DNA from: Providencia rettgeri
Lineage (GTDB): Bacteria; Pseudomonadota; Gammaproteobacteria; Enterobacterales; Enterobacteriaceae
Length of the DNA: 64,000 nucleotides
Assembly: GCF_023205015.1 (NCBI RefSeq)
Contig: NZ_CP096258.1
Span: forward strand, 3,844,001 to 3,908,000
Reading direction: 5' to 3'
In this document: positions 35,059 to 44,457 of the stretch, piece by piece
How the letters are laid out: every line of letters starts with the position of its first letter
How positions within the stretch are numbered: position 1 is the stretch's first letter
The notes under the pieces: model-generated
Seen by the model: only the letters and a program-made list of their open reading frames with translations
Databases searched by the model: none
Told to the model about the DNA's origin: nothing
Program-made: the position numbers and the translations under genes

Positions 35059-35805
35059 TTATTTATTGCGACCAAAACTATCGCGATTGATTTTCATGTT
35101 GTAGGTATAGCGGCTCGCGGGATAAACCATTTCAACGTATTCCATTGGTTTTAGTGCTTCAGATAATGTAATTCGAGTACAAGCGAGTACGACCCCTTCA
35201 TGATCCAACTCTAAAAAACTTCGCTCTGAAGAAGAGGCTAAACGAGCACTAATTGACTCATAGGCTTCCAATGGAAATAAATTATATTTTTCTTTCAATA
35301 CCTTATATAAAGAACCATACTCAAGAAGCGTTTCTTTTTCGATAGGCATATTATGCGGTAACGGTATATATGAGGTATGGATCCCCATTGGGGTTGTTTC
35401 TGAAAAACGAATACGTTTAATACGAAAAATAGTGCGTTCATGTAGCGATAATTGCAAATTTTGCCTAATTATATTGCTAAGAGGAACGAACCCAATTTCC
35501 AAAATTTCTTGTGATGGAGTCCCACCTCGAGACGAAATATCATCGGTAAAACTGTGCAATGAGCGCCTAGATAACCGGCTTTTCTCTGGTAAAACAAATG
35601 TACCTCGACCATGTTGACTAAACAGATAACCATCTTGCTTCAGTAACTCAATGGTTTTTCTAATCGTGGTACGGCTAGTTTGATAAACTTCAGCAAGCTC
35701 CCGCTCTGTTGGAATGACATCCTCCTCCTGCCATTCTTGCTGATCAATTTTATTTTTAATATCCAGATAAATTTCCTGATATTTCAAAATATAGTTTTTT
35801 GACAT
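35059..35805 (-). CDS. GntR/HutC-family regulator, YegW-like
   Basis: A 248-aa regulator, the same length as YegW. The N-terminal winged helix (VIPTERELAEVYQTSRTTIRKTIELL, then GYLFSQHGRGTFV) and a C-terminal UTRA effector domain (IFRIKRIRF, VLACTRITL, EYVEMVYPASRY) are visible. It is the first gene of the minus-strand operon and divergent from the porin gene. UTRA domains bind sugar phosphates or related ligands, so the ligand is likely an intermediate of the encoded pathway. Two TGGTA-NN-TACCA sites lie in the shared intergenic region. Confidence 0.88.
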   Translation of the reverse strand: MSKNYILKYQEIYLDIKNKIDQQEWQEEDVIPTERELAEVYQTSRTTIRKTIELLKQDGYLFSQHGRGTFVLPEKSRLSRRSLHSFTDDISSRGGTPSQEILEIGFVPLSNIIRQNLQLSLHERTIFRIKRIRFSETTPMGIHTSYIPLPHNMPIEKETLLEYGSLYKVLKEKYNLFPLEAYESISARLASSSERSFLELDHEGVVLACTRITLSEALKPMEYVEMVYPASRYTYNMKINRDSFGRNK

Positions 35806-35823
35806 TATTTATATCTCTAAGAT

Positions 35824-35845
35824 TGGTAACTACCAATATTGTTAA
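35824..35845. promoter_or_regulatory. HutC-type operator, copy 1
   Basis: TGGTAACTACCA followed by ATATTGTTAA. With the flanking base it is a perfect palindrome ATTGGTA-AC-TACCAAT (35822-35837). It lies just 17 bp upstream of the gntR gene start. HutC/UTRA regulators commonly bind TGGT-N4-ACCA sites. Confidence 0.75.
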
Positions 35846-35986
35846 CTAAAAAAGAAAAAGAACAATTATTATTGCTATTTTTTGCGATCAAAATCAAAAT
35901 TTAATATTTTTATCAATAAAAACAAATGATTATTTTTATTTTCATTTATTAGTGACATCGTTCACAATTTAAACAATGGTTTGTTG

Positions 35987-36008
35987 TGGTATATACCAAT
36001 ATTATTAA
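35987..36008. promoter_or_regulatory. HutC-type operator, copy 2
   Basis: TGGTATATACCA followed by ATATTATTAA. It agrees with copy 1 at 19 of 22 positions and in the same orientation. It lies about 60 bp upstream of the porin ATG, so the divergent arm is likely controlled by the same regulator. Confidence 0.75.
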
Positions 36009-36069
36009 TCTCTAAATCAAACAGAGAGAAAAAATATAAATAATGTTAATTGAGAATAAGGAATGAAAT

Positions 36070-36837
36070 ATGTTTAATCAAAAAAATAAAGCCGAATGTT
36101 CACGAAGAAAACCCTATTACTTATCATTAAGCACCCTAGTTTTTACGACTATTTTCATCTCATCCTCGTATGCAGGTGGTGGTTACCTTGATTACCGTAA
36201 TGAATATTTAACTAAGCAACGCGTTTCCAATGATCGCGTTAAAATGGGGTACTTTTTTGATAGTGGACTAGATGTACACCTTGAATTAATGTGGAAACAA
36301 AAAAACAATGATAAAAGAGGGGAACTTCCCGCTAACCGTGATAGTTGGGGTCATTTTGAAAATAATGGTCATGGTATTATCTTAAATTATCCACTTCGAT
36401 TTGAACCTTTAAAGAATTGGACATTTACCCCCACTTTTTCCGTCTATAGTTCAAGTTATTGGACAACCTATGAGCCCGGTCTTGAAGTCGCTTATAAAAT
36501 TAATGCCGACCATCGCATTCGTTCAAGATTCCGTGTGGATTTAGATCATCCAAGTTCCAGTAATTCTGCGGATAAACAAAAAACTTATAGAACCGATTTT
36601 TGGTATGACTGGCGCCCTAAAGATTTACCAATTGGGATCACCTACAACTTTGTTTGGTATGACACTGAAAATGTACGTTGGGATAATAAAAAACGCGACT
36701 ATGCCCAAGATATTAAAGTCCAATATACCATCGAGAATTGGACACCTTATATTGCAATCGGTGATGTAAAAGGATATAGCAAATACAGTGATAACCGCCA
36801 GTTAAGATTAAGAACAGGAATATCATATAGTTTTTGA
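36070..36837 (+). CDS. KdgM-family outer membrane porin
   Basis: A 255-aa outer-membrane protein with a signal ending SSSYAG and starting the mature form GGYLDYRNEY, as in KdgM and NanC. The strands alternate aromatic and polar residues and it ends in phenylalanine (RTGISYSF), the usual beta-barrel C terminus. KdgM-type porins let acidic oligosaccharides through. It is the first gene of the divergent arm. Confidence 0.88.
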   Translation: MFNQKNKAECSRRKPYYLSLSTLVFTTIFISSSYAGGGYLDYRNEYLTKQRVSNDRVKMGYFFDSGLDVHLELMWKQKNNDKRGELPANRDSWGHFENNGHGIILNYPLRFEPLKNWTFTPTFSVYSSSYWTTYEPGLEVAYKINADHRIRSRFRVDLDHPSSSNSADKQKTYRTDFWYDWRPKDLPIGITYNFVWYDTENVRWDNKKRDYAQDIKVQYTIENWTPYIAIGDVKGYSKYSDNRQLRLRTGISYSF

Positions 36838-36943
36838 TTATCAAAAATACAAGGACGTAATTATTCCAAAGCAAATAAAAGCGCAGCTTGGTAGTAAGGA
36901 ATTAAAAGCTAACTATCATGCCGCTCTATAAAGGTTAAATAAG

Positions 36944-38275
36944 ATGAAACTATCTATTTATGAAAAAGTTGGCTTTGGTGCAGGTGACATGGCAATTGCC
37001 ATTGTCATGATCTCCATGCAACTATTATTAGCGTATTTTTATACTGATATTTATGGCTTGTCTGCGGCCGACACTGGTGTTTTATTTATTATTGTTCGCT
37101 TTGTTGATGCTTTAGTTGACCCAATGATTGGCATATTTACTGATCGAATAAATACGCGTTGGGGACGGTATCGCCCTTACCTACTCTTTTTGGCTGTCCC
37201 ATTCGGCTTTGCTATTTACTTAATGTTTGTCACCCCTGATATCGCCTATACAGGTAAACTAATTTGGGCGTATGCAAGCTATATCTTACTTACCATTATC
37301 TATACATTTATTGCCATTCCTTATGTTTCTCTCATTAGTGTTATTAGTGACGAACCATTAGATAGACTGAGTGCAAATGGCTATCGTTTTGTCATGACCA
37401 AAATAGCTGCCTTTATTGTCACTATCATCGTGCCCTTAATGGCGGTGTATTTTGGCCAAGGACAATTAGCTAAAGGCTACCAGAGCTCAATGGCCATTAT
37501 GGGGATATTAGGTACGGTACTTATTTTATTCTGTTTTTTTTCCACCAAAGAAAGGGTCTCTGTAAATATAGAAAAAACACCAATAAAACAGCAGGTAAAA
37601 TTATTATTTAAAAACGACCAGTGGATTATTTTAGGTATTGTTCTGACATTAATTATGTGTGGTGGGACGATCCGCGCATCTGTATCAGCCTATTATGCTA
37701 AATACTATTTATCCGGTGGCGATAGCTTAATTCCTGCATTCTTAACCACAGGAGTGATTGCTTCGGTGTTAGCTATGATTGTGAGTACATGGATGACTAA
37801 ATTTTATGATAAAATAAAGTTGTTTCGTTATTCCCAAATCGCGACCTTTCTATTTAGCACATTAATGTACTTTATGGTGGGACAGGGCGATATTGCTCTC
37901 GCCTTTATATTCTATTTTGCCGTTTCATTCTTATGTGATTTACAACTACCTATTTTTTGGTCATCGATTGCTGAGTCTGTCGATTATGGTGAAGTAAAAA
38001 CAGGAACTCGAGTTTCTGGGCTGGCTTTTGGTGGCATCTTATTTTTCCAAAAATTTGGAATGGGGGTCGCAGGTGGTGCCTTAGGTTTTGCCCTAGCTTA
38101 TATAGGCTACCAACCCGATGTTGAACAAACAGTGTCATCCCTTATCGGCATATCACTCATGATGACATTAATACCGGCAATATTTCATTTGTTAGTCGGG
38201 TTATTAATGTTCAAATTTATTATTAATAACCAATATTACCAAAAAATAAAAAACGAGTTACTCAAAATAGCCTAG
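36944..38275 (+). CDS. GPH-family (MelB-like) sugar/nucleoside:cation symporter
   Basis: A 443-aa, 12-helix transporter of the glycoside-pentoside-hexuronide family. EKVGFGAGDMAIAIV at the N terminus and DALVDPMIGIFTDRINTRWGRYRPYLLF are diagnostic. It follows the porin by 106 bp, so the two would serve outer and inner membrane uptake of one compound. It belongs to a different family from YegT, which is a nucleoside-type MFS carrier. Confidence 0.9.
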   Translation: MKLSIYEKVGFGAGDMAIAIVMISMQLLLAYFYTDIYGLSAADTGVLFIIVRFVDALVDPMIGIFTDRINTRWGRYRPYLLFLAVPFGFAIYLMFVTPDIAYTGKLIWAYASYILLTIIYTFIAIPYVSLISVISDEPLDRLSANGYRFVMTKIAAFIVTIIVPLMAVYFGQGQLAKGYQSSMAIMGILGTVLILFCFFSTKERVSVNIEKTPIKQQVKLLFKNDQWIILGIVLTLIMCGGTIRASVSAYYAKYYLSGGDSLIPAFLTTGVIASVLAMIVSTWMTKFYDKIKLFRYSQIATFLFSTLMYFMVGQGDIALAFIFYFAVSFLCDLQLPIFWSSIAESVDYGEVKTGTRVSGLAFGGILFFQKFGMGVAGGALGFALAYIGYQPDVEQTVSSLIGISLMMTLIPAIFHLLVGLLMFKFIINNQYYQKIKNELLKIA

Positions 38276-38302
38276 TTATTTATCACATAAAATGAGAAAG
38301 AA

Positions 38303-39481
38303 ATGAACATAGATCAACAGAGTTATTTACCTAAAGTCATTTTACATGAGCATTTGGAAGGATCGGTTACCCCTAAAATTGCCAAGCAATTAGCCATGAA
38401 TAATGCCATTAATTTACCATCATCGTTATTTTATCCAGTAGGGGAGTATGATGATATACAATTTCCTGATGGGCGCTATTTTTATGATGAAAGCCAGTTT
38501 AATGAATTTATTACCATCTATGATCGTGTTGCTTCACTCATTCAAACCGCAGATGACTACTATCTGATCACCGAAGATTATCTCACTCGAAATGCGCAGC
38601 AAGGGCTAATTTATTGCGAATTATTGATCTCCCCCTATCATATGAGCGCCAGTGAAGTTAACGGGAAAGTATCCTGGGACAGCACGCGCTATATGGATAG
38701 GCTATTAGCCATTACACGAGCCATTGAGGATGTGAATCAGTTGTATCCTTTAATTGTCAGGTTACATGCCGTGGGAGTCAGGCATTTAGGTCCTGATATT
38801 GTCTATCAAACGCTCCAGTTTGTTCAGCAAAATCCCCATGATGTAATAACTGGTTTTAATATTGCAGGTAATGAGTTGAGCTACCAATTTGCTGATTTTT
38901 CCATGAGCCACCAATTAGCAAAACAACTGGGGCTGGGCCGGTCATACCATGCAGGTGAAATTGGTTCAGACCAGCAAATACAAAATGCAGTTAAAGCTGG
39001 TGCTGTACGTATTGGCCATGGTATTCGCGCCATTGATAATGAGGCTTTAATAAAGCAATTAATTGAGAACAAGATCCTCTTAGAAATCTCGATGACAAGT
39101 AACCGTATATTAGTCCCTGAGTTAAATGGCGATATTCATCAACACCCTATTCGCAAACTGTATGATAAGGGAGTGCGTATTGCGATTAATACTGATGATG
39201 CAGGGATTTTTGGTACAGATATCAACAAAGAATACCAAATCGCCCAACAGACTTTTCAATTTACACGCATCGAATTATTAGACATCACTCTTTGTTCCCT
39301 TGAAGCCGCTTTTTTAGAGGATGAGTATAAAGAACTCGCACTGCAACAGGTTTACAAAACTTTTACCGAGGACGATATTAAACAACTACAGAAGTATGTT
39401 GACAGACCATCAATTAGTTCCGCATTAGTCTCTCGGTTAAATAACCATTTACACTATTTAAAAAATCATTTATTACCGTGA
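38303..39481 (+). CDS. adenosine deaminase-like amidohydrolase
   Basis: A 392-aa member of the adenosine/adenine deaminase family. Zinc and catalytic motifs are visible: LHEHLEGS near the N terminus (HxH), YHAGE, RIGHG and NTDDAG. Adenosine is the default substrate but the enzyme is longer than E. coli Add (333 aa) and may act on a related nucleoside. It is the last gene of the porin-symporter arm, 27 bp from the symporter. Confidence 0.85.
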   Translation: MNIDQQSYLPKVILHEHLEGSVTPKIAKQLAMNNAINLPSSLFYPVGEYDDIQFPDGRYFYDESQFNEFITIYDRVASLIQTADDYYLITEDYLTRNAQQGLIYCELLISPYHMSASEVNGKVSWDSTRYMDRLLAITRAIEDVNQLYPLIVRLHAVGVRHLGPDIVYQTLQFVQQNPHDVITGFNIAGNELSYQFADFSMSHQLAKQLGLGRSYHAGEIGSDQQIQNAVKAGAVRIGHGIRAIDNEALIKQLIENKILLEISMTSNRILVPELNGDIHQHPIRKLYDKGVRIAINTDDAGIFGTDINKEYQIAQQTFQFTRIELLDITLCSLEAAFLEDEYKELALQQVYKTFTEDDIKQLQKYVDRPSISSALVSRLNNHLHYLKNHLLP

Positions 39482-39505
39482 CATTATGATTATTGGTGTT
39501 TGGTA

Positions 39506-39540
39506 AAATAAACTGCTTCACTCACGGCAGTTTATTTTTA
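39506..39540 (+). terminator. terminator after deaminase gene
   Basis: AAATAAACTGC / GCAGTTTATTT with a 10-nt loop is followed by TTT. Confidence 0.85.
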
Positions 39541-39601
39541 TAATCTTTATTTAATCTAGATTCTCTGCTCATAACAACAAAATCACACTTTATACCCTCA
39601 C

Positions 39602-39640
39602 TGGTTGCCCCTAACCTAATGAACTAAAATAGGGCAACCA
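39602..39640. terminator. hairpin beyond abgT-like gene
   Basis: TGGTTGCCC and GGGCAACCA form a 9-bp stem with a 21-nt loop 28 bp beyond the minus-strand transporter stop. There is no T tract, so its role is unsure. Confidence 0.45.
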
Positions 39641-39667
39641 ATGATTTTCTAATTACACATAAAAAGG

Positions 39668-41239
39668 CTAACTTCCCGGTGTGAAATAAATTGGGGAACC
39701 AGGACCTACAGGAATACCCAATACAAATACCCACACAATAAAGAACAACGACCAGCCAATGAAGAAAATGATGGAATATGGCAACATCATTGAAACCAAT
39801 GTCCCTATTCCTGCATCTTTTTTATATTTAACCACTATCGCCATAATCAACCCAAAATAGCTCATCATTGGCGTGATAATATTGGTTACCGAATCCCCAA
39901 TACGATAAGCGGCTTGGATAGTTTCAGGCGCATAACCTGCCAACATCAACATGGGGACGAAAATAGGCGCGGTGACAGCCCACTGAGCCGATGCAGAGCC
40001 AATCATTAAGTTGATAAAAGCACAAATAAGAATAAAGCCAATAAACAGCACCCCACCGTGAAGGTCGATACTATTTAAGAAGTTGGCACCTTTAACCGCA
40101 ATAACTTGCCCGATATTTGTCCAACCAAAGAAAGCAACAAATTGTGCGGCAAAGAAAATGATAACCAGATATAAGCCAAGAGTGCTCATTGCCCCTGCCA
40201 TTGCGTCAACAATGTCTTTATCAGAACGCATGGTTTTAGCGATATAGCCGTACACAATACCCGGGACAGCAAAGAACACAAAAATGAATACCACTATGCC
40301 TTTTAGGAAAGGCGAGTTGCTGACTAACCCAGTATCTTGGTTACGTAATATTCCGTTTTCGGGTACCACCATTAACGCCAAAATCGCGGCTAATCCCCAA
40401 AACGTCACTGATGCCCAAAATAACGCTTTTTTCTCTAGCGGAGTGACATTTGCTGAGGCATAGAGGCTATTTTCATCTTCGTCAACTGCACCGCCAGTGT
40501 ATGGACCAAGCTGTGGCTCAACTATTTTTTCTGTGATCAAGTAACCTAAAATAGTAATCAAAAACGTACTCGCAAACATAAAGTACCAGTTCGCTTCCGC
40601 TCCCACAATATAAGTCGGGTCAATGATTTGCGCAGCCTGCTGGGTGATACCTGACAGTAACGGGTCAACCGTACCTAATAATAAGTTTGCTGAATAACCG
40701 CCTGAAACCCCTGCAAATGCAGCGGCAAGGCCAGCTAAAGGATGACGTCCTAATGAGTGGAAAATGATAGCGGCTAACGGAATAAGTACCACATAGCCCA
40801 GTTCTGCCGCGGTGTTTGACATAATACCTGCAAACACGATCGCCATCGTCGTTAATTTACGTGGGGCTTTGGTTACAACCAAACGCATGGCCGCAGAAAG
40901 CAAACCGGCTCGTTCTGCAATTCCAACCCCTAATAACGCAACTAATACCGTCCCTAATGGCGCGAAGCCGGTGAAGTTAGTAACGACATTAGCAATAATT
41001 TTTCGGATCCCTTCAGCATCCAATAAACTGACAATGTGAATAATACCGTCTTCTGCACGCCCTTTCGCCCCTTCTGGGCGAGGATCTGGCACGCTGACAC
41101 CAAAATACTGACCAATTGCTGAAGAAACTAATAAAATTGCAATTAAAATAATAAATAAGATGACGGGATGTGGTAGTGCATTACCTAGCCACTCAACCGT
41201 TCGCAAAAAACGGCTTCCCTCTTGTTTCTTTTGTTCCAT
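39668..41239 (-). CDS. AbgT-family transporter
   Basis: A 523-aa inner-membrane transporter of the AbgT family (p-aminobenzoyl-glutamate and sulfonamide related). LPHPVILFIILIAILL near the N terminus, MSNTAAELGYVVLIPLAAIIF, GTVDPLLSGITQQAA and SASAQWAVTAPIFVPMLMLAGY are typical. The partner hydrolase genes abgA and abgB are absent nearby. Substrate not determinable; some family members export antimetabolites. Confidence 0.85.
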   Translation of the reverse strand: MEQKKQEGSRFLRTVEWLGNALPHPVILFIILIAILLVSSAIGQYFGVSVPDPRPEGAKGRAEDGIIHIVSLLDAEGIRKIIANVVTNFTGFAPLGTVLVALLGVGIAERAGLLSAAMRLVVTKAPRKLTTMAIVFAGIMSNTAAELGYVVLIPLAAIIFHSLGRHPLAGLAAAFAGVSGGYSANLLLGTVDPLLSGITQQAAQIIDPTYIVGAEANWYFMFASTFLITILGYLITEKIVEPQLGPYTGGAVDEDENSLYASANVTPLEKKALFWASVTFWGLAAILALMVVPENGILRNQDTGLVSNSPFLKGIVVFIFVFFAVPGIVYGYIAKTMRSDKDIVDAMAGAMSTLGLYLVIIFFAAQFVAFFGWTNIGQVIAVKGANFLNSIDLHGGVLFIGFILICAFINLMIGSASAQWAVTAPIFVPMLMLAGYAPETIQAAYRIGDSVTNIITPMMSYFGLIMAIVVKYKKDAGIGTLVSMMLPYSIIFFIGWSLFFIVWVFVLGIPVGPGSPIYFTPGS

Positions 41240-41696
41240 ATTTTCTCCTTATAAACAAGCAAAACGGACATTACACAATGTTTTTCCTTTTTGCTATTTA
41301 CAAATAGATAATTTCAATCCAACAAAAATCATACAAATTAGACATAAAATTCAACATAATTAGAAATTATTTACCCCAACTAGTTATTAATATCACTTAT
41401 TTATATAAAGGCGAAAATTAAGACCAAAATAAACAAGATAAATTAATTTCCATAAGTGTGGTCAATATAACAATTTTCATATTATTCTTCGCTTTTTTAC
41501 CTCATTTATCACTAATTAAACATCATTTTTCAGCCGTTTTATTTTATAAAAATAACCAACCCTTCATTTATAAACCCTCGGTAAAACCTTACTGATAACT
41601 CGGAATAATAACCATAATAAAGAATAATCTGCCAACTTCCTTTATATTGATATGGAGGGCTATAATAGTAAAAAATCAACTTTTGGAGCCACTATC
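41240..41696. other. AT-rich intergenic region
   Basis: This 457-bp stretch separates the divergent abgT-like and DUF1992 genes. AAGGAGAA at 41244-41250 (minus) is the abgT-like ribosome site and TTGGAG at 41682-41687 that of the next gene. I see no RNA, repeat or frame in the rest. Confidence 0.4.
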
Positions 41697-42077
41697 ATGT
41701 CAGTTATCGACCTTTGGGCTGAGCGCCATATTCAAGCCGCACTGAATAAAGGGGAATTATCGAGTTTAGATGGGGAAGGCAAGCCACTGCAGCTCGAAGA
41801 CGATAGCTTAATTCCACCTGAACTTAGGGCTGGATATCGGATATTAAAAAACTCAGGCTATTTGCCTGTAGAATTACAACAAAGAAAAGATGCATTAACG
41901 TTAAGTCAAATGCTACAAAGCTTATCTATAGACGACCCAAATTACACATCCATAAGCAAACAGTTAGCGTTACTCGAATTAAAGCTCAAACAAGCCAATG
42001 TCAATACCGATTTTTTACATGGCAACTATGCAGTTTCAATTTCTGAACAAATAACAAGAAAATCAGATACAAAATAA
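41697..42077 (+). CDS. DUF1992 (DnaJ-homologue type) protein
   Basis: A 126-aa protein starting MSVIDLWAERHIQAALNKGELSSLDGEGKPL, which is the DUF1992 core also found in E. coli YhdN. The ATG at 41697 was chosen for the TTGGAG site and family start; an upstream ATG at 41652 would add 15 residues. Function unknown. Confidence 0.85.
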   Translation: MSVIDLWAERHIQAALNKGELSSLDGEGKPLQLEDDSLIPPELRAGYRILKNSGYLPVELQQRKDALTLSQMLQSLSIDDPNYTSISKQLALLELKLKQANVNTDFLHGNYAVSISEQITRKSDTK

Positions 42078-42232
42078 TGCTAAGTAAGCCGATCTCTCAG
42101 TAAATGAAGATATTACCCTTTTATTAAGAAAACTCTGTAATAGTCAAATTAAGAATATCCCTCCTGCATTTATAGAAGCATCCAAGTATTATCAATCCCG
42201 ATTTTATAAGTATAAATAGATAAGGGATGAAG

Positions 42233-42640
42233 ATGGAACAGAAACAATATTCTAATAAATGGCAAAAACGGTTCGATTTCTTTGATAAGCATGGTGCTCC
42301 TGATACGCCTGAATTCAAAGCAGCGTTAAAAGCGGCCTCTTTCGGTGAGCGTATTCTCATTAATATGAACATTTTTGCCTTCTTCTTCGGCATTATTTAT
42401 TTCTTGATTTTAGGGCTATGGAAGAAAGGGTTAGTGATGTTTGGCATCACTCTTGGGGTTGCTATCGTTTTGAATATTATTGATTTTATGATTGGTGGAA
42501 CGATTCCTAACGCCGTCTTTACTGGGGTATCTGTCGGTATGTCAGCGCTGTGGGCCATGGTTGCCAACTATGCTTACTATATTAAAGAAACCAAAGGATT
42601 GGATAACTGGAACCCATTTGAAGGGATCCGCATGCTGTAG
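42233..42640 (+). CDS. DUF2628 membrane protein
   Basis: A 135-aa protein with two or three hydrophobic helices (about residues 42-90) in a polar frame. The pattern KWQKRFDFFDKHGAPDTPEFKAAL, then FFFGIIYFLILGLWKKGL is of the DUF2628/YigF type. ATG at 42233 chosen because AAGGGATG is then well spaced; another ATG lies at 42227. Function unknown. Confidence 0.82.
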   Translation: MEQKQYSNKWQKRFDFFDKHGAPDTPEFKAALKAASFGERILINMNIFAFFFGIIYFLILGLWKKGLVMFGITLGVAIVLNIIDFMIGGTIPNAVFTGVSVGMSALWAMVANYAYYIKETKGLDNWNPFEGIRML

Positions 42641-42678
42641 ATAGCAAATATTGTAAAGATTGGTGGCTAGCAAAGCTG

Positions 42679-43392
42679 CTAATTTTTACAAGGTACTAAG
42701 TTAACGCCCTGAATTCGATATTCATTTGGTGTTCTGCCATAAAATCGACGAAAAGCTTGGCTAAATGCCGAATGAGACTCATAACCGACAGATAATGCAA
42801 TTTGTTCTATTGAAGTATTTGTTAGTAATAAGCTTCCTGCGATTTCCATGCGTTTTTGTAATAGAAATTGCATCGCTGTTAATTGTGTTTCTGCTTTTAT
42901 TCGCCGCTGCAATGTACTCACCGACATACAAAAAGCAATCGCCATATCTTCACAACTAATAGGATGATGCAAACGCAACTCCACCCATTGAGAAACTTCA
43001 TCAATCCACTTATTTTCAGGTTTTAATTGAGCCAATAATAGACGAGCAACGGTAAAATTATGTTCGGGAGCTTGTGGAAAACTTTGTAACCAACTCAAAA
43101 GACCGACTGCGGCTGGAGTCAGAGTGAATTGTGTCATCTTTTCATTTAATGCCCACTGCGCTGTATTTGGCATTTCTAATACATAATTTTGATTTCCTAG
43201 CTGGCCACTAAATGCATGATTGACACTCGGAGGGATCACGACGCCCTTCCCTGCATTTAACAAGAAATGTTGCCGATACATATTGATTTCCATCTGCCCA
43301 GATAACGACAACACGACTTGCCACTGCCCATCATGTTGATGAGAAATGACTTCGTCTGAATATTGGCGAAAATGTAGTTCAGGTAATCGCAA
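42679..43392 (-). CDS. AraC-family transcriptional regulator
   Basis: A 237-aa regulator with an N-terminal cupin-like ligand domain (ISHQHDGQWQVVLSLSGQ, VIPPSVNHAFSG) and a C-terminal double HTH (CMSVSTLQRRIKAETQLTA, then IEQIALSVGYESHSAFSQAF and FYGRTPNEYR). No target gene is obvious. Confidence 0.9.
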   Translation of the reverse strand: MRLPELHFRQYSDEVISHQHDGQWQVVLSLSGQMEINMYRQHFLLNAGKGVVIPPSVNHAFSGQLGNQNYVLEMPNTAQWALNEKMTQFTLTPAAVGLLSWLQSFPQAPEHNFTVARLLLAQLKPENKWIDEVSQWVELRLHHPISCEDMAIAFCMSVSTLQRRIKAETQLTAMQFLLQKRMEIAGSLLLTNTSIEQIALSVGYESHSAFSQAFRRFYGRTPNEYRIQGVNLVPCKN

Positions 43393-43469
43393 AGGGTCAC
43401 ACTCCTACTGATACAGAGAATAGCAGTATAACCTTTTTACTAATAAATAGCAGTGATGGCACCGACGAC

Positions 43470-43575
43470 ACTAGGCGGCAAGCAAGCGAGACCCTAAATA
43501 TGGCCCCACTGAACCAAGTAAGTATAACCAAAAAGCCATATCAAATTAATGTATTAACACGAAGTATAACGAGTA
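43470..43575. repeat. degenerate copy of the 15376-type intergenic repeat
   Basis: The segment has TAGGCGGCAAG near the start and CACGAAGTATAACGAGTA at the end, like AAGGCGGCAA and AAGTATGACGAGGA of the cstA-ybdD repeats, with CCAAGTAAGTATA in the middle. The match is partial and by eye. Confidence 0.35.
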
Positions 43576-43911
43576 TTATGCTAATAAAGCACCGTTTGGC
43601 AAAGGCAGGTTAAATTCAGCAAGAACGATCGCCCCCGTTTCGTCAGGCGCCCCCGTGATCAATACTTCTGATTTAATGCCTGCTATACGCTTTACTTCAA
43701 AATTACACACGCACAGCACTCGCTTACCAATCAAATCTTCAGGCGTATAATTGACGGTGATCTGTGCACTTGAACGCTTAATACCCAATTCGCCGAGATC
43801 AACCTCCATAATATAAGCGGGTTTTTTAGCTTTAATATTCACTTCTGCACTAATAATCGTACCGACGCGCATTTCAACCCGAGTAAAATCGTCCCATTCA
43901 ATTATGTTCAT
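43576..43911 (-). CDS. csaA: CsaA-type tRNA-binding protein
   Basis: A 111-aa OB-fold protein of the EMAPII/CsaA class. It begins MNIIEWDDFTRVEMRVGTIISAE and has QITVNYTPEDLIGKRVLCVCNF. In Bacillus CsaA binds unfolded proteins and tRNA-like ligands. It is a single gene between intergenic regions. Confidence 0.9.
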   Translation of the reverse strand: MNIIEWDDFTRVEMRVGTIISAEVNIKAKKPAYIMEVDLGELGIKRSSAQITVNYTPEDLIGKRVLCVCNFEVKRIAGIKSEVLITGAPDETGAIVLAEFNLPLPNGALLA

Positions 43912-44035
43912 TCATTTTTCCTAATTAGATTATTTATAGAACGTAAATTAACATAGGATAGATCCTTTCTTTTATCGCCAAACCATCACTTTGTATCGTA
44001 AAACAGTCATACTATCGCATGATAAAAACGGATGA

Positions 44036-44070
44036 TAAAAAAATAGCCCTCACGAAAATACATGGAGGGC
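44036..44070 (-). terminator. terminator of choline microcompartment operon
   Basis: On the minus strand GCCCTC / GAGGGC with an approximately 13-nt loop is followed by TATTTTTTT. It lies 40 bp past the second SMR gene. Confidence 0.85.
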
Positions 44071-44109
44071 CAAACAATGAACGAAAGAAAGAATGCAACA
44101 ATGAATCAA

Positions 44110-44436
44110 TTACATCGTTGAGAATGTATTCATAATAATCCCACCACTAATGATGAGCCCCATCGCGAATACCGCTGGAAAATCGGGTTTTTGTTTATAT
44201 AAAACCATAGAAACGAGTGTCACACCGACAATACCAAACCCACACCATAATGAATAAGCCACACCAACTGGGATATAGCCCATTGCACGAGTTAAAGCGA
44301 AATAACACAAACAATACGCAATAATGACTAATACAGATGGCCCCAATTTACTAAAGCTATTGGTCTTTTTAATCATTGAGGTGCCCGTTATTTCAGAGCC
44401 AATAGAAAGTGCTAACCATAGAAATCCAGTAAACAT
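44110..44436 (-). CDS. SMR-family transporter subunit B
   Basis: A 108-aa, four-helix small multidrug resistance protein. The membrane glutamate in GSEITGTSMIKK and PVGVAYSLWCGFGIVGVT are visible. It is paired with another SMR gene 21 bp upstream, as in MdtIJ- or EbrAB-type heterodimers. SMR pairs are common at the end of enterobacterial cut operons, where they may move choline, trimethylamine or related amines; transport is inferred. Confidence 0.85.
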   Translation of the reverse strand: MFTGFLWLALSIGSEITGTSMIKKTNSFSKLGPSVLVIIAYCLCYFALTRAMGYIPVGVAYSLWCGFGIVGVTLVSMVLYKQKPDFPAVFAMGLIISGGIIMNTFSTM

Positions 44437-44457
44437 AATATTCCCCTTAGCTTTAAA

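Noticed and set aside
43470..43575. Second full copy of the cstA-ybdD repeat
   Set aside because: Only the ends match; listed as a low-confidence degenerate copy, not a full unit.
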